Assembly: GCF_009937955.1 (NCBI RefSeq)
Contig: NZ_AP018439.1
Span: forward strand, 4,216,001 to 4,280,000
Length of the DNA: 64,000 nt
Source: Undibacterium sp. KW1
Lineage (GTDB): Bacteria; Pseudomonadota; Gammaproteobacteria; Burkholderiales; Burkholderiaceae_D
Direction of reading: 5' to 3'
Shown here piece after piece: positions 15,958-23,895 of the stretch; positions within the stretch are counted from its first letter, which is position 1, and every line of letters begins with the position of its first letter. A model generated the notes under the pieces. It did no database searches. It saw only the letters and a program-made list of their open reading frames with translations, and was not told the origin of the DNA. The translations under genes were made by a program, and so were the position numbers.

Positions 15958-16863
15958 TCATTCACGAATCTCAATTTCAATCAAAGCTTCGCCCAAAGTA
16001 CGCAAGAATAAACTCGATATTTCTTTGCAAATTAGCTGTAAAAGAGATTGTGATTTTTGCCTCGCATTCACTGTCAAATCATTGTTGATCGGATTAATCA
16101 ACACCATGATTTCAATCAGCTCACCATTGGGCAAGTTCACTTCATGCCAGCCAAATTTTTTTGCTTCAGAAATAGTGATCGTGCCCCAGTCGACGTCATA
16201 GGAACAAGCAATGGCAAAATCAAGGACAGGATCGATATCTTCTGTTACTGGATTGACGTAGCCTATATATATACTTTGACGAGTGAGGCGCTTGTTGCTA
16301 TTTTCTGCCTCGGCCCGCATCAGGTCCCTCACCTCCATCAAGGCAAACCCCAAGAGATTGAGCCCCTTCCAATGACGAGGATTGCTCAAGCCAGGATCAT
16401 TTATCCCCAAGCCTATTCCCCAAATCCTGTCCTTGGCGCTTGCCTCAACCAGCACGAGCGCGTTGGTCGATAAGATGTACTCTTTTAGTTTTGCATTTTG
16501 TGCGAATTTTGCATAGTTTCCCGCTACAACCAGCGCATAACGATGCTGCACCCAGAGCTCATCATCGTAGGCTTTGACACGACGGCCAATTGACTTTGCC
16601 TCGGCAGGCGTGGCAGATTCAAGAATTTCTTGCAGCGCATCTGCATCACCAAATAAGCGCGCTTTTGCTGCCATCATGTAGTGCTCGGCAGTTTTATATA
16701 AGATACCTTCCACTTCAAAAGAAGATGCATACCATTGACTTAAACATTCCTCGCTGACTGCACTTCCCTTTTTTTGACGGTGTCCCATAAAAAAGAGGTA
16801 TTCAATGGAGTCTCCTTGATTTATGCGTTCAATTAAATCAGCCAGTTTTTTTATTTTATTCAT
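15958..16863 (-). CDS. NADAR (YbiA/DUF1768) family N-glycosidase-like protein with extra C-terminal domain
   Basis: 301 residues. Residues 20-185 carry the NADAR pattern: YLFFMGH, LSQWY-SSFEVEG, YKTAEHYMMAAKARLF, VVAGNYAKFAQN, LVEASAKDRIWGIGL and the WKGLNLLGFALMEVRD end. YbiA relatives hydrolyse N-glycosidic bonds in riboflavin intermediates, and wider NADAR proteins act on NAD or ADP-ribose derivatives. Residues about 190-301 are an additional domain not found in the roughly 160-residue YbiA; it reads alpha/beta (SIYIGYVNPVTEDIDPVLDF ... ELIEIMVLINP), and I do not recognise it. DNA on both sides is A+T-rich, typical of acquired material. The NADAR call is firm, substrate unknown. Confidence 0.85.
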   Translation of the reverse strand: MNKIKKLADLIERINQGDSIEYLFFMGHRQKKGSAVSEECLSQWYASSFEVEGILYKTAEHYMMAAKARLFGDADALQEILESATPAEAKSIGRRVKAYDDELWVQHRYALVVAGNYAKFAQNAKLKEYILSTNALVLVEASAKDRIWGIGLGINDPGLSNPRHWKGLNLLGFALMEVRDLMRAEAENSNKRLTRQSIYIGYVNPVTEDIDPVLDFAIACSYDVDWGTITISEAKKFGWHEVNLPNGELIEIMVLINPINNDLTVNARQKSQSLLQLICKEISSLFLRTLGEALIEIEIRE

Positions 16864-16912
16864 TTTCTATTGCATTAACGAGCACGGGATGGGCAGTAGC
16901 GTGGTGCAAAAA

Positions 16913-17425
16913 TTATTGATATGACTCACGTTGAAGTCCAATAGCTATACCTTTTTTGACTTTCGCCCTGTCCTTTGCGTCAGGTCGATTAGCGCTTTTC
17001 TCCAGGTAAAACTGATATGTCTCTAATGAGACTATCTCGTTAAACCAGGGCACGGCATTCTCATCGACCAATTTGAGGATATTTTCAAGGCTTTGCGTAA
17101 CTTCATCTTCAGTGGCAACATCAAAATTTACACCACTGCGCATATTTTCTGGAAATCTCCCGGACAATGTTCCTCCAATTGAGCACGTTCTAAATGGGAA
17201 CTCAACAAACTCGCCAGTGACAGGGTCATCTATCCAGGGGCACATGACTGTGACAAAGATTCTGAGAGAGCTTCCGCTACCAATTATCTCTCCCCAAAGC
17301 ACATCAAAAAATGGCCCACGCTTTCGCCAGAAATAGAAGGTCTTTTCGATGGCAAACCCTCGCCTGCGCATTTTATTGTTGAACGACTGATTGGTTAATT
17401 TATCCAGTTGCGTAAGAGTAGTCAT
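16913..17425 (-). CDS. Hypothetical protein, possibly DUF4304-like
   Basis: 170 residues, no signal peptide or membrane helices. The opening reads like DUF4304-type proteins: a short helix, then RRRGFAIEKTFYFWRKRGPFFDVLWGEI and IFVTVMCPWID, alternating strands with Trp and Phe. Family assignment is tentative. It precedes the NADAR gene by about 50 bp on the same strand, so the two may be cotranscribed. DUF4304-like proteins often occur as small orphans in toxin-immunity regions. Confidence 0.5.
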   Translation of the reverse strand: MTTLTQLDKLTNQSFNNKMRRRGFAIEKTFYFWRKRGPFFDVLWGEIIGSGSSLRIFVTVMCPWIDDPVTGEFVEFPFRTCSIGGTLSGRFPENMRSGVNFDVATEDEVTQSLENILKLVDENAVPWFNEIVSLETYQFYLEKSANRPDAKDRAKVKKGIAIGLQRESYQ

Positions 17426-17598
17426 GGCCTGTCTGTAATTTGAAAGAATTTGTACATCAATTGCGGATACTCTACAAATTAACCGGACGCAATCGACATC
17501 TTAAGCATATCAATGAACGCCAGGCTAATCGCATGAAACGCTACTATCCCAGGGCACACCAGGGCTTCTTCTTCATTGCCTGACAATAATCACTGTAT

Positions 17599-18525
17599 TC
17601 ACTGTTTCGCTGGCAGACCAAAACCGTCCGGCAGGCGGGCAATGATCTGACCTGTCGCTGGAGAATAGAAAATCACGCCTTCGATAGTTGTGCTTAAATA
17701 TTTCTTCTGGCGATAGCTCTCTTTCGGATTATCCCTGGTAGGCTCTGAGTGATAAAAATCATAGATCAGATAAGGCTGGGTGATCTTGGCGACGACCAAG
17801 GCCTTTATCGCAGGCAGCTCTTTTGCTGCAATGGTACTTGGCATGCTGACGCGGGCAGCGGGTATCAAATCCCGGTAGTAACCGACCTCACGCTTAAAGT
17901 CGAGAAATGGGATAGTGGGTGACGCCAGGCCAAATACTGTCGTCGAGGTCTCTTCAACATTGACCGTTGCGCCATAGGCATTGCTTCCACGATATGTCCT
18001 GGTCTTGTCAATATTAAGATCAAAATCAAGCGCATCCAGCCTGTCGACTCTTACACCTTTGATGTCATGGTTAGGTGAGCCTATACCATTAAGAGACGCA
18101 TTGGTGGGGAGCATGTAAAACAGCGCATCACCAGCGTCTGCATCGTATTTGTACCTGAAACCGACAGGGAGAGAATCTGCAACAGATACCGGGAAAGCAA
18201 AAGCGAAATAATCATCAATTCCCTGCCCGCCGGGCAATTTAGCTGCATATGCCTTGGCTTTACGGTTGTCGAAATCTGCTGTGGTTTCAAACTCCCCTTT
18301 CTTGATGAGGGACATTTTCTCAAGCGCATTGATAGTCTCAATTAAATTCACACCTTTGAAATTGGCAGGGAGTTTGTCCTTCGCCAGCATCTCGATGGAG
18401 AACTTACCAGCTTGCGCTTGTTTGGCGTTTGGCGCGGCAGGCTTTGCGCTCGGTGTGGTACTTGCCACTGCAACATTTGACAAGACTACGCTAGCTGCGA
18501 TTAACAGCGTTGAAGAAATTTTCAT
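17599..18525 (-). CDS. Secreted protein, paralogue 1 of a 308-residue pair
   Basis: 308 residues from the ATG at 18525, giving a signal peptide (MKISSTLLIAASVVLSNVAVA) followed by a Pro/Ala/Lys linker. The mature part contains ETINALEKMSLIKKGEFETT, then DYFAFAFPV, FRYKYDADAGDALFY, and near the end YLIYDFYHSEP and GVIFYSPATGQIIARLPDGFGL. The gene at 21463-22389 encodes a protein of identical length with the same blocks in the same order. No family recognised; the GEFETTADFDNRKA block resembles periplasmic proteins in which a helical motif precedes a beta-rich domain. A hairpin with a T-run lies in its leader. Confidence 0.7.
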   Translation of the reverse strand: MKISSTLLIAASVVLSNVAVASTTPSAKPAAPNAKQAQAGKFSIEMLAKDKLPANFKGVNLIETINALEKMSLIKKGEFETTADFDNRKAKAYAAKLPGGQGIDDYFAFAFPVSVADSLPVGFRYKYDADAGDALFYMLPTNASLNGIGSPNHDIKGVRVDRLDALDFDLNIDKTRTYRGSNAYGATVNVEETSTTVFGLASPTIPFLDFKREVGYYRDLIPAARVSMPSTIAAKELPAIKALVVAKITQPYLIYDFYHSEPTRDNPKESYRQKKYLSTTIEGVIFYSPATGQIIARLPDGFGLPAKQ

Positions 18526-18590
18526 GATCTTAAAGAATTGATGAAAGCAGTTGATAAGAAAAGTCGATAAGCACAGCGGGTGAAATTTAG

Positions 18591-18620
18591 CAAAAAAATG
18601 ACCTGCACAAAGTGTGCAGG
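18591..18620 (-). terminator. Hairpin plus T-run in the leader of the 308-residue protein gene
   Basis: On the minus strand CCTGCACA-CTT-TGTGCAGG is a perfect 8-bp stem followed by TCATTTTTTT, 66 bp before the start codon at 18525. A candidate promoter (TATACT on the minus strand near 18640, with TTGTGA at roughly 17-18 bp) would place the hairpin within the first 30-50 nucleotides of the transcript. It could act as attenuator, 5' stabiliser or simple insulator. The remainder of 18621-18874 holds only this promoter candidate. Confidence 0.55.
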
Positions 18621-18874
18621 GAATGTAACTATCCAACCGGGAAAAAGTATAGGCCTGAGCAAACGAAGCTCACAAAAATGTGCGCCCGCCTGTTGCACTG
18701 TCAAAGTCTGGTTCAGGCTACAATACTACAAGAATTCTCAGAGGAAAAACCACTTCCGAGACAGCCATCATCAATAATCACAGAATTTATTATTCTGCAT
18801 CAATGCCAGGGATAATGACAGAGAACTGTATGACGGGTACTGAGAACTTGTACTGGCCCTAACGGAGTGTTTGC

Positions 18875-19513
18875 ATGAACAATAGTACCCGCCAAATTGT
18901 TTTTATCGATGGAGTCGGCGGCAAGCGCTATATGCGCGGCACATTTGTCCGCTACTTTGAACAACGCGGCTACAAGGTACTATGCTTTGACTACAAGGTA
19001 TCCTCCCAATCCCTGGATGAAATCAAAAAGAACCTGAGCGAATTTTTATCTGCGGTTGGTAGTCAAGGTGAATATCATGCTGTTGGCTATTCTTTTGGCG
19101 GCGTGCTTCTCAGGAGCCTGAACGAGCAACTGGAACCGCACTTGCGGCCCAGGCGCGCAGTATTGCTGGCATCACCACTGCGCGCCATGCGGCTCGCCCG
19201 CAGATTACGTCACTGGAAAATCTATCAGATACTGACTGGCGAATGCGGCCAGTTTGCCGCTGATGAAGACAGGATGAGCAAAGTCCCGATGCTCAGCATT
19301 CCCTGCGGCCACGTCTATGGCACATGGCCCTGGCTTGGTGCTTTCTGTTTTTTCTTTGGCTTTAGCTTGCCACACGATGGCATGGTTGCTGCTGATGAAG
19401 CCATTCCATCGTCACAGGCGCAGGCAATACCTGTTCCGGCAAGCCATGCTTTTATCCCATCCAATTTCCATGCATTGAACGCGATTGACCAATGGTTGAG
19501 TAGAACGGTCTAG
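18875..19513 (+). CDS. Alpha/beta hydrolase
   Basis: 212 residues. The fold is recognisable from IVFIDGVGGKRYMRGTF (first strand and oxyanion turn), VLCFDYKVSSQSLDEI, the nucleophile elbow GYSFGG (Ser about 73) and the C-terminal SHAFIP with the likely catalytic His. FFFGFSLPHDGMVA carries the probable acidic residue in an HDG motif. No signal peptide. It resembles small cytoplasmic lipase/esterase-like hydrolases; the substrate is unknown. CGGAG lies about 8 bases before the start. It is divergent from the secreted paralogue-1 gene and upstream of, but not coupled to, dmeR. Confidence 0.8.
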   Translation: MNNSTRQIVFIDGVGGKRYMRGTFVRYFEQRGYKVLCFDYKVSSQSLDEIKKNLSEFLSAVGSQGEYHAVGYSFGGVLLRSLNEQLEPHLRPRRAVLLASPLRAMRLARRLRHWKIYQILTGECGQFAADEDRMSKVPMLSIPCGHVYGTWPWLGAFCFFFGFSLPHDGMVAADEAIPSSQAQAIPVPASHAFIPSNFHALNAIDQWLSRTV

Positions 19514-19589
19514 CGTGTCGTAGCTCTTGCCACCATCATCATAAAAAGTAAGAATCAAAAGTAAGACAAGCGGATTGCTTTAATTCATG

Positions 19590-19609
19590 ATACCCTACCC
19601 CCTATACTA
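19590..19609 (+). promoter_or_regulatory. Candidate RcnR/DmeR-type operator
   Basis: ATACCCTACCCCCTATACTA lies 16 bp before the dmeR start. RcnR/FrmR-family repressors bind TA-flanked G/C tracts (for example TACT-G6-AGTA); here a C5 tract is flanked by TA and TATACTA, and TATACT may also be the -10 box. Repressor binding would thus block the promoter of its own operon. Confidence 0.55.
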
Positions 19610-19624
19610 TTTTAGAATTAAGCC

Positions 19625-19903
19625 ATGTCGCATACCATCAAGGAAAAAACAAAGCTGTTGAATCGTGTCCGGCGCATACGAGGGCAGATTGAAGCTGTGG
19701 AGCGTGCCCTGGAAGCAGATACTGAATGCGCAGAAGTCTTGCATTTGCTTGCTGCCACCCGCGGTGGCTTGAATGGATTGATGGCAGAGGTCATGGAAGA
19801 TCACATCCGCGAGCATGTCGCCAGCCCCGACATAGAAAGCGCGGCAGAACGATTAAAGGGTGCAGACGAACTGGTCGAAATTGTCCGTACTTATTTAAAG
19901 TGA
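19625..19903 (+). CDS. dmeR: RcnR/FrmR-family nickel/cobalt-responsive repressor
   Basis: 92 residues, the usual length for the CsoR/RcnR family of all-helical DNA-binding repressors. It begins MSHTIKEK like RcnR, and it keeps the complete RcnR metal-binding set: His3, Cys35 (in TECAEVL), His60 and His64 (in MEDHIREH). FrmR-type formaldehyde sensors lack His3 and His64, so a Ni(II)/Co(II) sensor is favoured. The gene begins an operon ending in a DmeF-like cation diffusion facilitator, the same pairing described for dmeRF in rhizobia. A C-tract operator candidate overlaps the promoter. Confidence 0.85.
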   Translation: MSHTIKEKTKLLNRVRRIRGQIEAVERALEADTECAEVLHLLAATRGGLNGLMAEVMEDHIREHVASPDIESAAERLKGADELVEIVRTYLK

Positions 19904-19922
19904 GCGGTTAGGGTACAAGTCA

Positions 19923-20099
19923 ATGAGCGTCAAATCACCCTGCATAGAATTATGCAAATTCGATGGCAAGTCAGGGCTGTGCACCGGATGCCTGCGCACA
20001 CTCAAGGAAGCGCGGGAGTGGAAGAAAATGACAGACCACCGCCGCCATCAGATTGTCAATGATCGCTCGCATCGCGAGAAAAAACTGACCAGACTATGA
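19923..20099 (+). CDS. DUF1289 domain protein (small cysteine protein)
   Basis: 58 residues, MSVKSPCIELCKFDGKSGLC then TGCLRTLKEAREWKKM. The pattern SPCIxxCxxD-x-GxCxGCxRTxxE-x-xW is the DUF1289 (YdhL-like) signature, with four conserved cysteines that may bind a metal. It lies 19 bp after dmeR and 25 bp before dmeF on the same strand, so it belongs to the metal-efflux operon. Function of DUF1289 is not established; placement between a nickel/cobalt repressor and its exporter suggests a link to metal handling, but DUF1289 genes also occur in unrelated contexts. Confidence 0.85.
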   Translation: MSVKSPCIELCKFDGKSGLCTGCLRTLKEAREWKKMTDHRRHQIVNDRSHREKKLTRL

Positions 20100-20124
20100 C
20101 GCAGTCATTAAAAAAGGAACACGC

Positions 20125-21165
20125 ATGCCTGGCACTGAACAACAAGATATAAAGCGCGCGGGCTTGCACCACGATCACCTCTTTGATGAAGGTAACACCA
20201 CGGCAGAAAGGGGGTCGCGCTGGGTGATGTGGATCACCGCCGCGATTATGGTGGTGGAAATCGCGGCAGGCTGGTGGTTTAATTCCATGGCCTTGCTCGC
20301 CGACGGCTGGCACATGAGTTCGCACGCGTTTGCGATTGGCTTAAGTGCCTTTGCCTATTCCGCTGCACGCAAATATGCAAAAGATCCACGATTTGCCTTT
20401 GGTACCTGGAAGATAGAAATACTGGCTGGCTATACCAGTGCCATCTTCCTGCTTGGCATTGCGGTGTTGATGGCATTTGGTTCAGTCGAACGGCTATTCT
20501 CGCCGCAACCCATCCATTATCACGATGCGGTTATCATTGCCGTCATTGGTCTGGTGGTGAACATCGTCTGCGCCTTCATCCTCGGCGACGCCCATCACCA
20601 CGGTGACCATGGTCATCATCACGGTCATAACCATGCGCCCCACCATGCCCATGGCAAGAACGATGATGCTCACGATGATGATCATGCCCATCATCTTGAT
20701 CACCATCAGGAACAGAAGCATCAACACAAACACCACGACCTAAATCTTCAATCTGCTTACATCCACGTCATCGCAGACGCGGCAACGTCCGTTCTGGCGA
20801 TTGCCGCCCTGATCGGTGGCTGGATATATGGCTGGACCTGGCTCGACCCTGTCATGGGGATCGTCGGTGCAGTGCTGGTTGCGGTGTGGGCAAAGAACCT
20901 GATGGTAGAAACAGGCAAAGTGCTGCTTGACCGCGAGATGGATGCACCAGTGGTCAATGAGATCCGCGAAGTCATCGAAAACGATGTGGAAGATCAAAAC
21001 ACCAAACTGGTTGACCTGCATGTCTGGCGCGTAGGCAGGCAATCCTATTCGTGCGCACTGAGTATACTGACCAGCAACGCCAGCCTCACCGCGACGCAAA
21101 TACGAGAACAGCTAGCCATTCATGAAGAGATCGTGCATTCGACGATAGAAATGCATTATCGGTAA
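20125..21165 (+). CDS. dmeF: Cation diffusion facilitator, DmeF-like Co(II)/Ni(II) exporter
   Basis: 346 residues. Six transmembrane helices of the CDF fold, with metal-site motifs in helix 2 (ALLADGWHMSSHA) and helix 5 (HVIADAATSVLA), and a C-terminal cytoplasmic ferredoxin-like domain (LVDLHVWRVG). The loop between helices 4 and 5, residues about 155-210, is extremely rich in His and Asp (HHHGHNHAPHHAHG and following), typical of DmeF/CzcD-type transporters. The protein pumps divalent metal out of the cytoplasm in exchange for protons. AAGGAA gives a good ribosome site. The RcnR-like first gene of the operon points to nickel or cobalt as substrate. Confidence 0.9.
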   Translation: MPGTEQQDIKRAGLHHDHLFDEGNTTAERGSRWVMWITAAIMVVEIAAGWWFNSMALLADGWHMSSHAFAIGLSAFAYSAARKYAKDPRFAFGTWKIEILAGYTSAIFLLGIAVLMAFGSVERLFSPQPIHYHDAVIIAVIGLVVNIVCAFILGDAHHHGDHGHHHGHNHAPHHAHGKNDDAHDDDHAHHLDHHQEQKHQHKHHDLNLQSAYIHVIADAATSVLAIAALIGGWIYGWTWLDPVMGIVGAVLVAVWAKNLMVETGKVLLDREMDAPVVNEIREVIENDVEDQNTKLVDLHVWRVGRQSYSCALSILTSNASLTATQIREQLAIHEEIVHSTIEMHYR

Positions 21166-21462
21166 GCGGCTATTGGACGATAACACAGTCTCATTGATGA
21201 GATTGTCAGGTGCCTTGTAAGACATGAATGCTTAAGTCTAGAGTTGTCGGGACAACGTGCTCTAAAATTTCCGCCGGATGCACACTCTTTCTTTGCTTTG
21301 AATTGACACCGACATTCAAATAGCAAGCCCAATTACTGCTACTGAAACATAGTCGTAGATATGGCAAAAGGGGAGCGTCAACAAGCATAACAAACACTGC
21401 TGCTCTACTATTTTTACGCCCCAAGTTAAGTACAAGCGGACTAATATCCGTCTTTACAATAA

Positions 21463-22389
21463 TTACTCGTTAGGTTGCAAACCGAAATTTTCTGGTACGC
21501 GGGCATAAATTTCACCAGTCCTGCCTGAATAAAAAATCACTCCAGATACAGCTGTATTCAAGTATTTTTTGACTATAAAACTTTCCCTTGGTCTGTCTAT
21601 CGCTGGTTTCAAAGAACTGAAATGATAGATAAGGTAGGGCGAAACCACTTTAGTTACCATTAAGGCTCTTAAAGAAGGTAGCTCTTTTGCAGCGGTGGTG
21701 CCTGCCATGTTCATCCGGGCAACTGAGGTCGGAAGATCGTAGTAGAAAGGATTGCGCTTAAAATAGAGATATGAAATATTTTTTGACACAATACCAAATG
21801 CACTCGAACTGATTCTTTGAATATTAATAGTCACCCCATAAGCATTGCGTCCACGGAGTTTCTCACTAGATTCGATTTTTGAATAAAAATCAAAAACATC
21901 CAGATTTTTAAGTACCGAATCACTCTGAGTAACATGATCTGGTGAACCTATGCCATTTAGTTGAGGAATAAGAGGAAGTGCAAAAAATTGCACTTCACTA
22001 GAGTCTGCGTCATAGTTGTACACCAACCCGGACGAAATATCGCGAACGGCTTTTACTGGAAAATCGAAAGCAAAATAATCTTGAAGATTTAGGCCATCTG
22101 GAAGCTTAGTCGAATATGCTGCTGACTTGCGATTTTCAAAATCAACTGTTGTTTCAAATTCGCCCTTTTTCATGAGCGAAATTTTTTCCAACGCATTGAT
22201 TGTCTCCATGAGATTGGCACCCTTCATATTCAAGGGAAGCTTGTTTTTCTCCAGCATGTCAATCGAAAATTTAATGCCTTGCACTTGCTTCGATTTTGGT
22301 GAAGGTGGCGTACCTGATGCAGCAGTTGCGTTGGTCAAATGCGATAAGGCAAGGGTGGCAGCAATTAAGCCCGCTGGAAAAATTTTCAT
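21463..22389 (-). CDS. Secreted protein, paralogue 2 of a 308-residue pair
   Basis: 308 residues from the ATG at 22389, with signal peptide MKIFPAGLIAATLALSHLT. It aligns end to end with the protein at 17599-18525: IKFSIDMLEKNKLPLNMKG, ETINALEKISLMKKGEFETT, DYFAFDFPV, RGRNAYGVTINI versus RGSNAYGATVNV, YLIYHF, and GVIFYSGRTGEIYARVPENFGL at the end. Equal length and no gaps in these blocks indicate an old duplication. This copy is more A+T-rich and uses different codons, so it has drifted or arrived separately. Function unknown. It is convergent with dmeF. Confidence 0.7.
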   Translation of the reverse strand: MKIFPAGLIAATLALSHLTNATAASGTPPSPKSKQVQGIKFSIDMLEKNKLPLNMKGANLMETINALEKISLMKKGEFETTVDFENRKSAAYSTKLPDGLNLQDYFAFDFPVKAVRDISSGLVYNYDADSSEVQFFALPLIPQLNGIGSPDHVTQSDSVLKNLDVFDFYSKIESSEKLRGRNAYGVTINIQRISSSAFGIVSKNISYLYFKRNPFYYDLPTSVARMNMAGTTAAKELPSLRALMVTKVVSPYLIYHFSSLKPAIDRPRESFIVKKYLNTAVSGVIFYSGRTGEIYARVPENFGLQPNE

Positions 22390-22675
22390 AGTTCTACATA
22401 TCATAAAATTTAAATACAAAGAATCTCTGTGCAAATCAGGCGATGCAGAACGCAATAATTCACTGCAACAACTATAATCCCTACGAAATCAATTTCAAAG
22501 TCATTTAGTTTATTTAGCTGCGAAGATTGACGATTTTTATTCGGATTGACATTAATTTCACGAGCCTTATCTTCTATCAAGTCGCCTGAACTTAATTGCC
22601 ATGCGTACAAAGACCTTGCATTAACCGTACTCTACTCACTTCATCGGTAAACACTGGGCATTCATGCCAATTGCG

Positions 22676-23163
22676 TTACTCGATAACACGCCCATGGGCG
22701 GGGTACTGGCCGGACAGTATTTCGTGATCAGTCAGTTCGTCGCCGTACCAGAGTATGACTTTGTATGCACCAGCCCCGAACGCCAACTCACGAAATGCGC
22801 GGCCTTCTACCTGGTAAAACCGCCGTCAGGGTTACCGAGTGGGTGGAAGATGATGATGGGACTCATCGCCATGGCAGAACTGGACTTGACGCGCTTAACA
22901 AAGGCCTTGATGAGTTGCTGTGCCACGGTAAAATCAGATACCAGTGAGCGAGGATGAGCAAAAGGATTAAGCACAACGGCACCGGTTTTTCCCACTATCG
23001 AAGACCGCGCCGCAGCGCCAACACCCAGTATCTTTTGATCAGGTGGCGCACTGATCGCCAGTTCCGGCACTTCTGAAATGCACTCTCCAGATTTAAGATT
23101 CTTCACGCTTAAGCGATCAGGAGAAATCTGGATGTAGATATATTGTTTGAAGGAGTCGAACAT
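22676..23163 (-). pseudogene. Frameshifted small MreB-like (rod shape-determining) protein
   Basis: The first 118 residues (MFDSFKQYIYIQISPDRLSV ... NPFAHPRSLVSDFTVAQQLI ... HPLGNPDGGFTR) match the actin-like MreB family, in particular the short MreB-related proteins of about 160 residues seen in Oxalobacteraceae. The frame stops at 22807, but the next frame continues with QVEGRAFRELAFGAGAYKV and EILSGQYP up to a TAA at 22676. The expected junction is GGFTQVE; the DNA reads ACCAGGTAG where ACCCAGGTA would restore the frame, so one C is missing at about 22810. Either a recent pseudogene or a sequencing error. Confidence 0.7.
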
Positions 23164-23241
23164 AGATAAATTATTGTGGGCTGGCGAAAAGATTCAATAA
23201 GATTTTTTGGTACAGATACGATCATGCTAAATCCATCTCGC

Positions 23242-23667
23242 CTACCTGGGCTGTGCAAACTTCGCTTGATGCTGTAGCAGGATTTTTCGCATATCAGGGG
23301 CAATAAACCACGCATCTTCAATATTCTCTTGCTCCGTACTTGCGTAGTACCAAACCGAGTAGATATGCAGTGCTATATTATTTTCTATCAGCATCACTAT
23401 ATTTTTCCATAGATGACTTTCCAGAATAATCGTGTCTGCTGCATCAATGACAGAATTGAGTATCACTTCCATCAATGTGAATTTTTCGTCGTCGCTTAAT
23501 GCCAAATTTTCATAGGCAACAACAAATTCTTCAATTCTGGCAGGATCAGCTACCGCATAATGCCAGTCATAAGACAGGGGTGGAGGTGGCAAATCAAGTT
23601 GCCTGGCAAGCGCATGCATAGCCTCGCCGGTTGGGCACCTCCATTTATGTTCCAGATCGATAAACAT
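23242..23667 (-). CDS. Hypothetical cytoplasmic protein, 141 aa
   Basis: 141 residues, no signal peptide, mostly helical. It contains LSYDWHYAVADPARIEEFVVAYENLALSDDEKFTLMEVILNS in pieces that I recall from a family of small proteobacterial proteins ending in a tryptophan-rich motif (here YSVWYYAS ... DAWFIAPDMRKIL). The size, acidity and isolation are like immunity proteins. No toxin gene is adjacent; the neighbouring gene is the frameshifted MreB-like one. Start ATG at 23667 is acceptable, with no strong ribosome site. Confidence 0.55.
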   Translation of the reverse strand: MFIDLEHKWRCPTGEAMHALARQLDLPPPPLSYDWHYAVADPARIEEFVVAYENLALSDDEKFTLMEVILNSVIDAADTIILESHLWKNIVMLIENNIALHIYSVWYYASTEQENIEDAWFIAPDMRKILLQHQAKFAQPR

Positions 23668-23774
23668 GGGATTCCTATTTTTTTACAGACTGAGAAACAC
23701 TGTTCCCCACACCTCACCATGTAGCAAAAAATAGACATCATTACGTTTGACGAATCGCAGCAAATTAATCGGCA

Positions 23775-23795
23775 GGAGCGACTTTAGTCGCGAAC
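23775..23795. repeat. GGAGCGACTTTAGTCGCGAAC hairpin (REP-like)
   Basis: GCGAC-TTTA-GTCGC is a perfect stem within the sequence AGGAGCGACTTTAGTCGCGA, a widely distributed REP-like word in proteobacterial intergenic DNA. It lies between the hypothetical gene and the end of tsaC. Confidence 0.5.
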
Positions 23796-23895
23796 AGTTC
23801 GCGCAGAATACCCGAAATTGAACTTGGCACATACAGCAAAAAATCGAGCCTGACACCGCTCCTACCGGTCAGCAGCAATTGAAATCAGGTGAGCC

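Noticed and set aside
18522..18704. 60-codon minus-strand frame ending in ATGA overlap with the 308-residue protein gene
   Set aside because: Only a TTG start (part of a TTGACA-like word), it runs through the hairpin-T7 structure and has no ribosome site; a leader peptide cannot be excluded but is not supported.
21206..21424. 72-codon minus-strand frame between dmeF and the second secreted paralogue
   Set aside because: No ribosome site or recognisable pattern, and composition like intergenic DNA.
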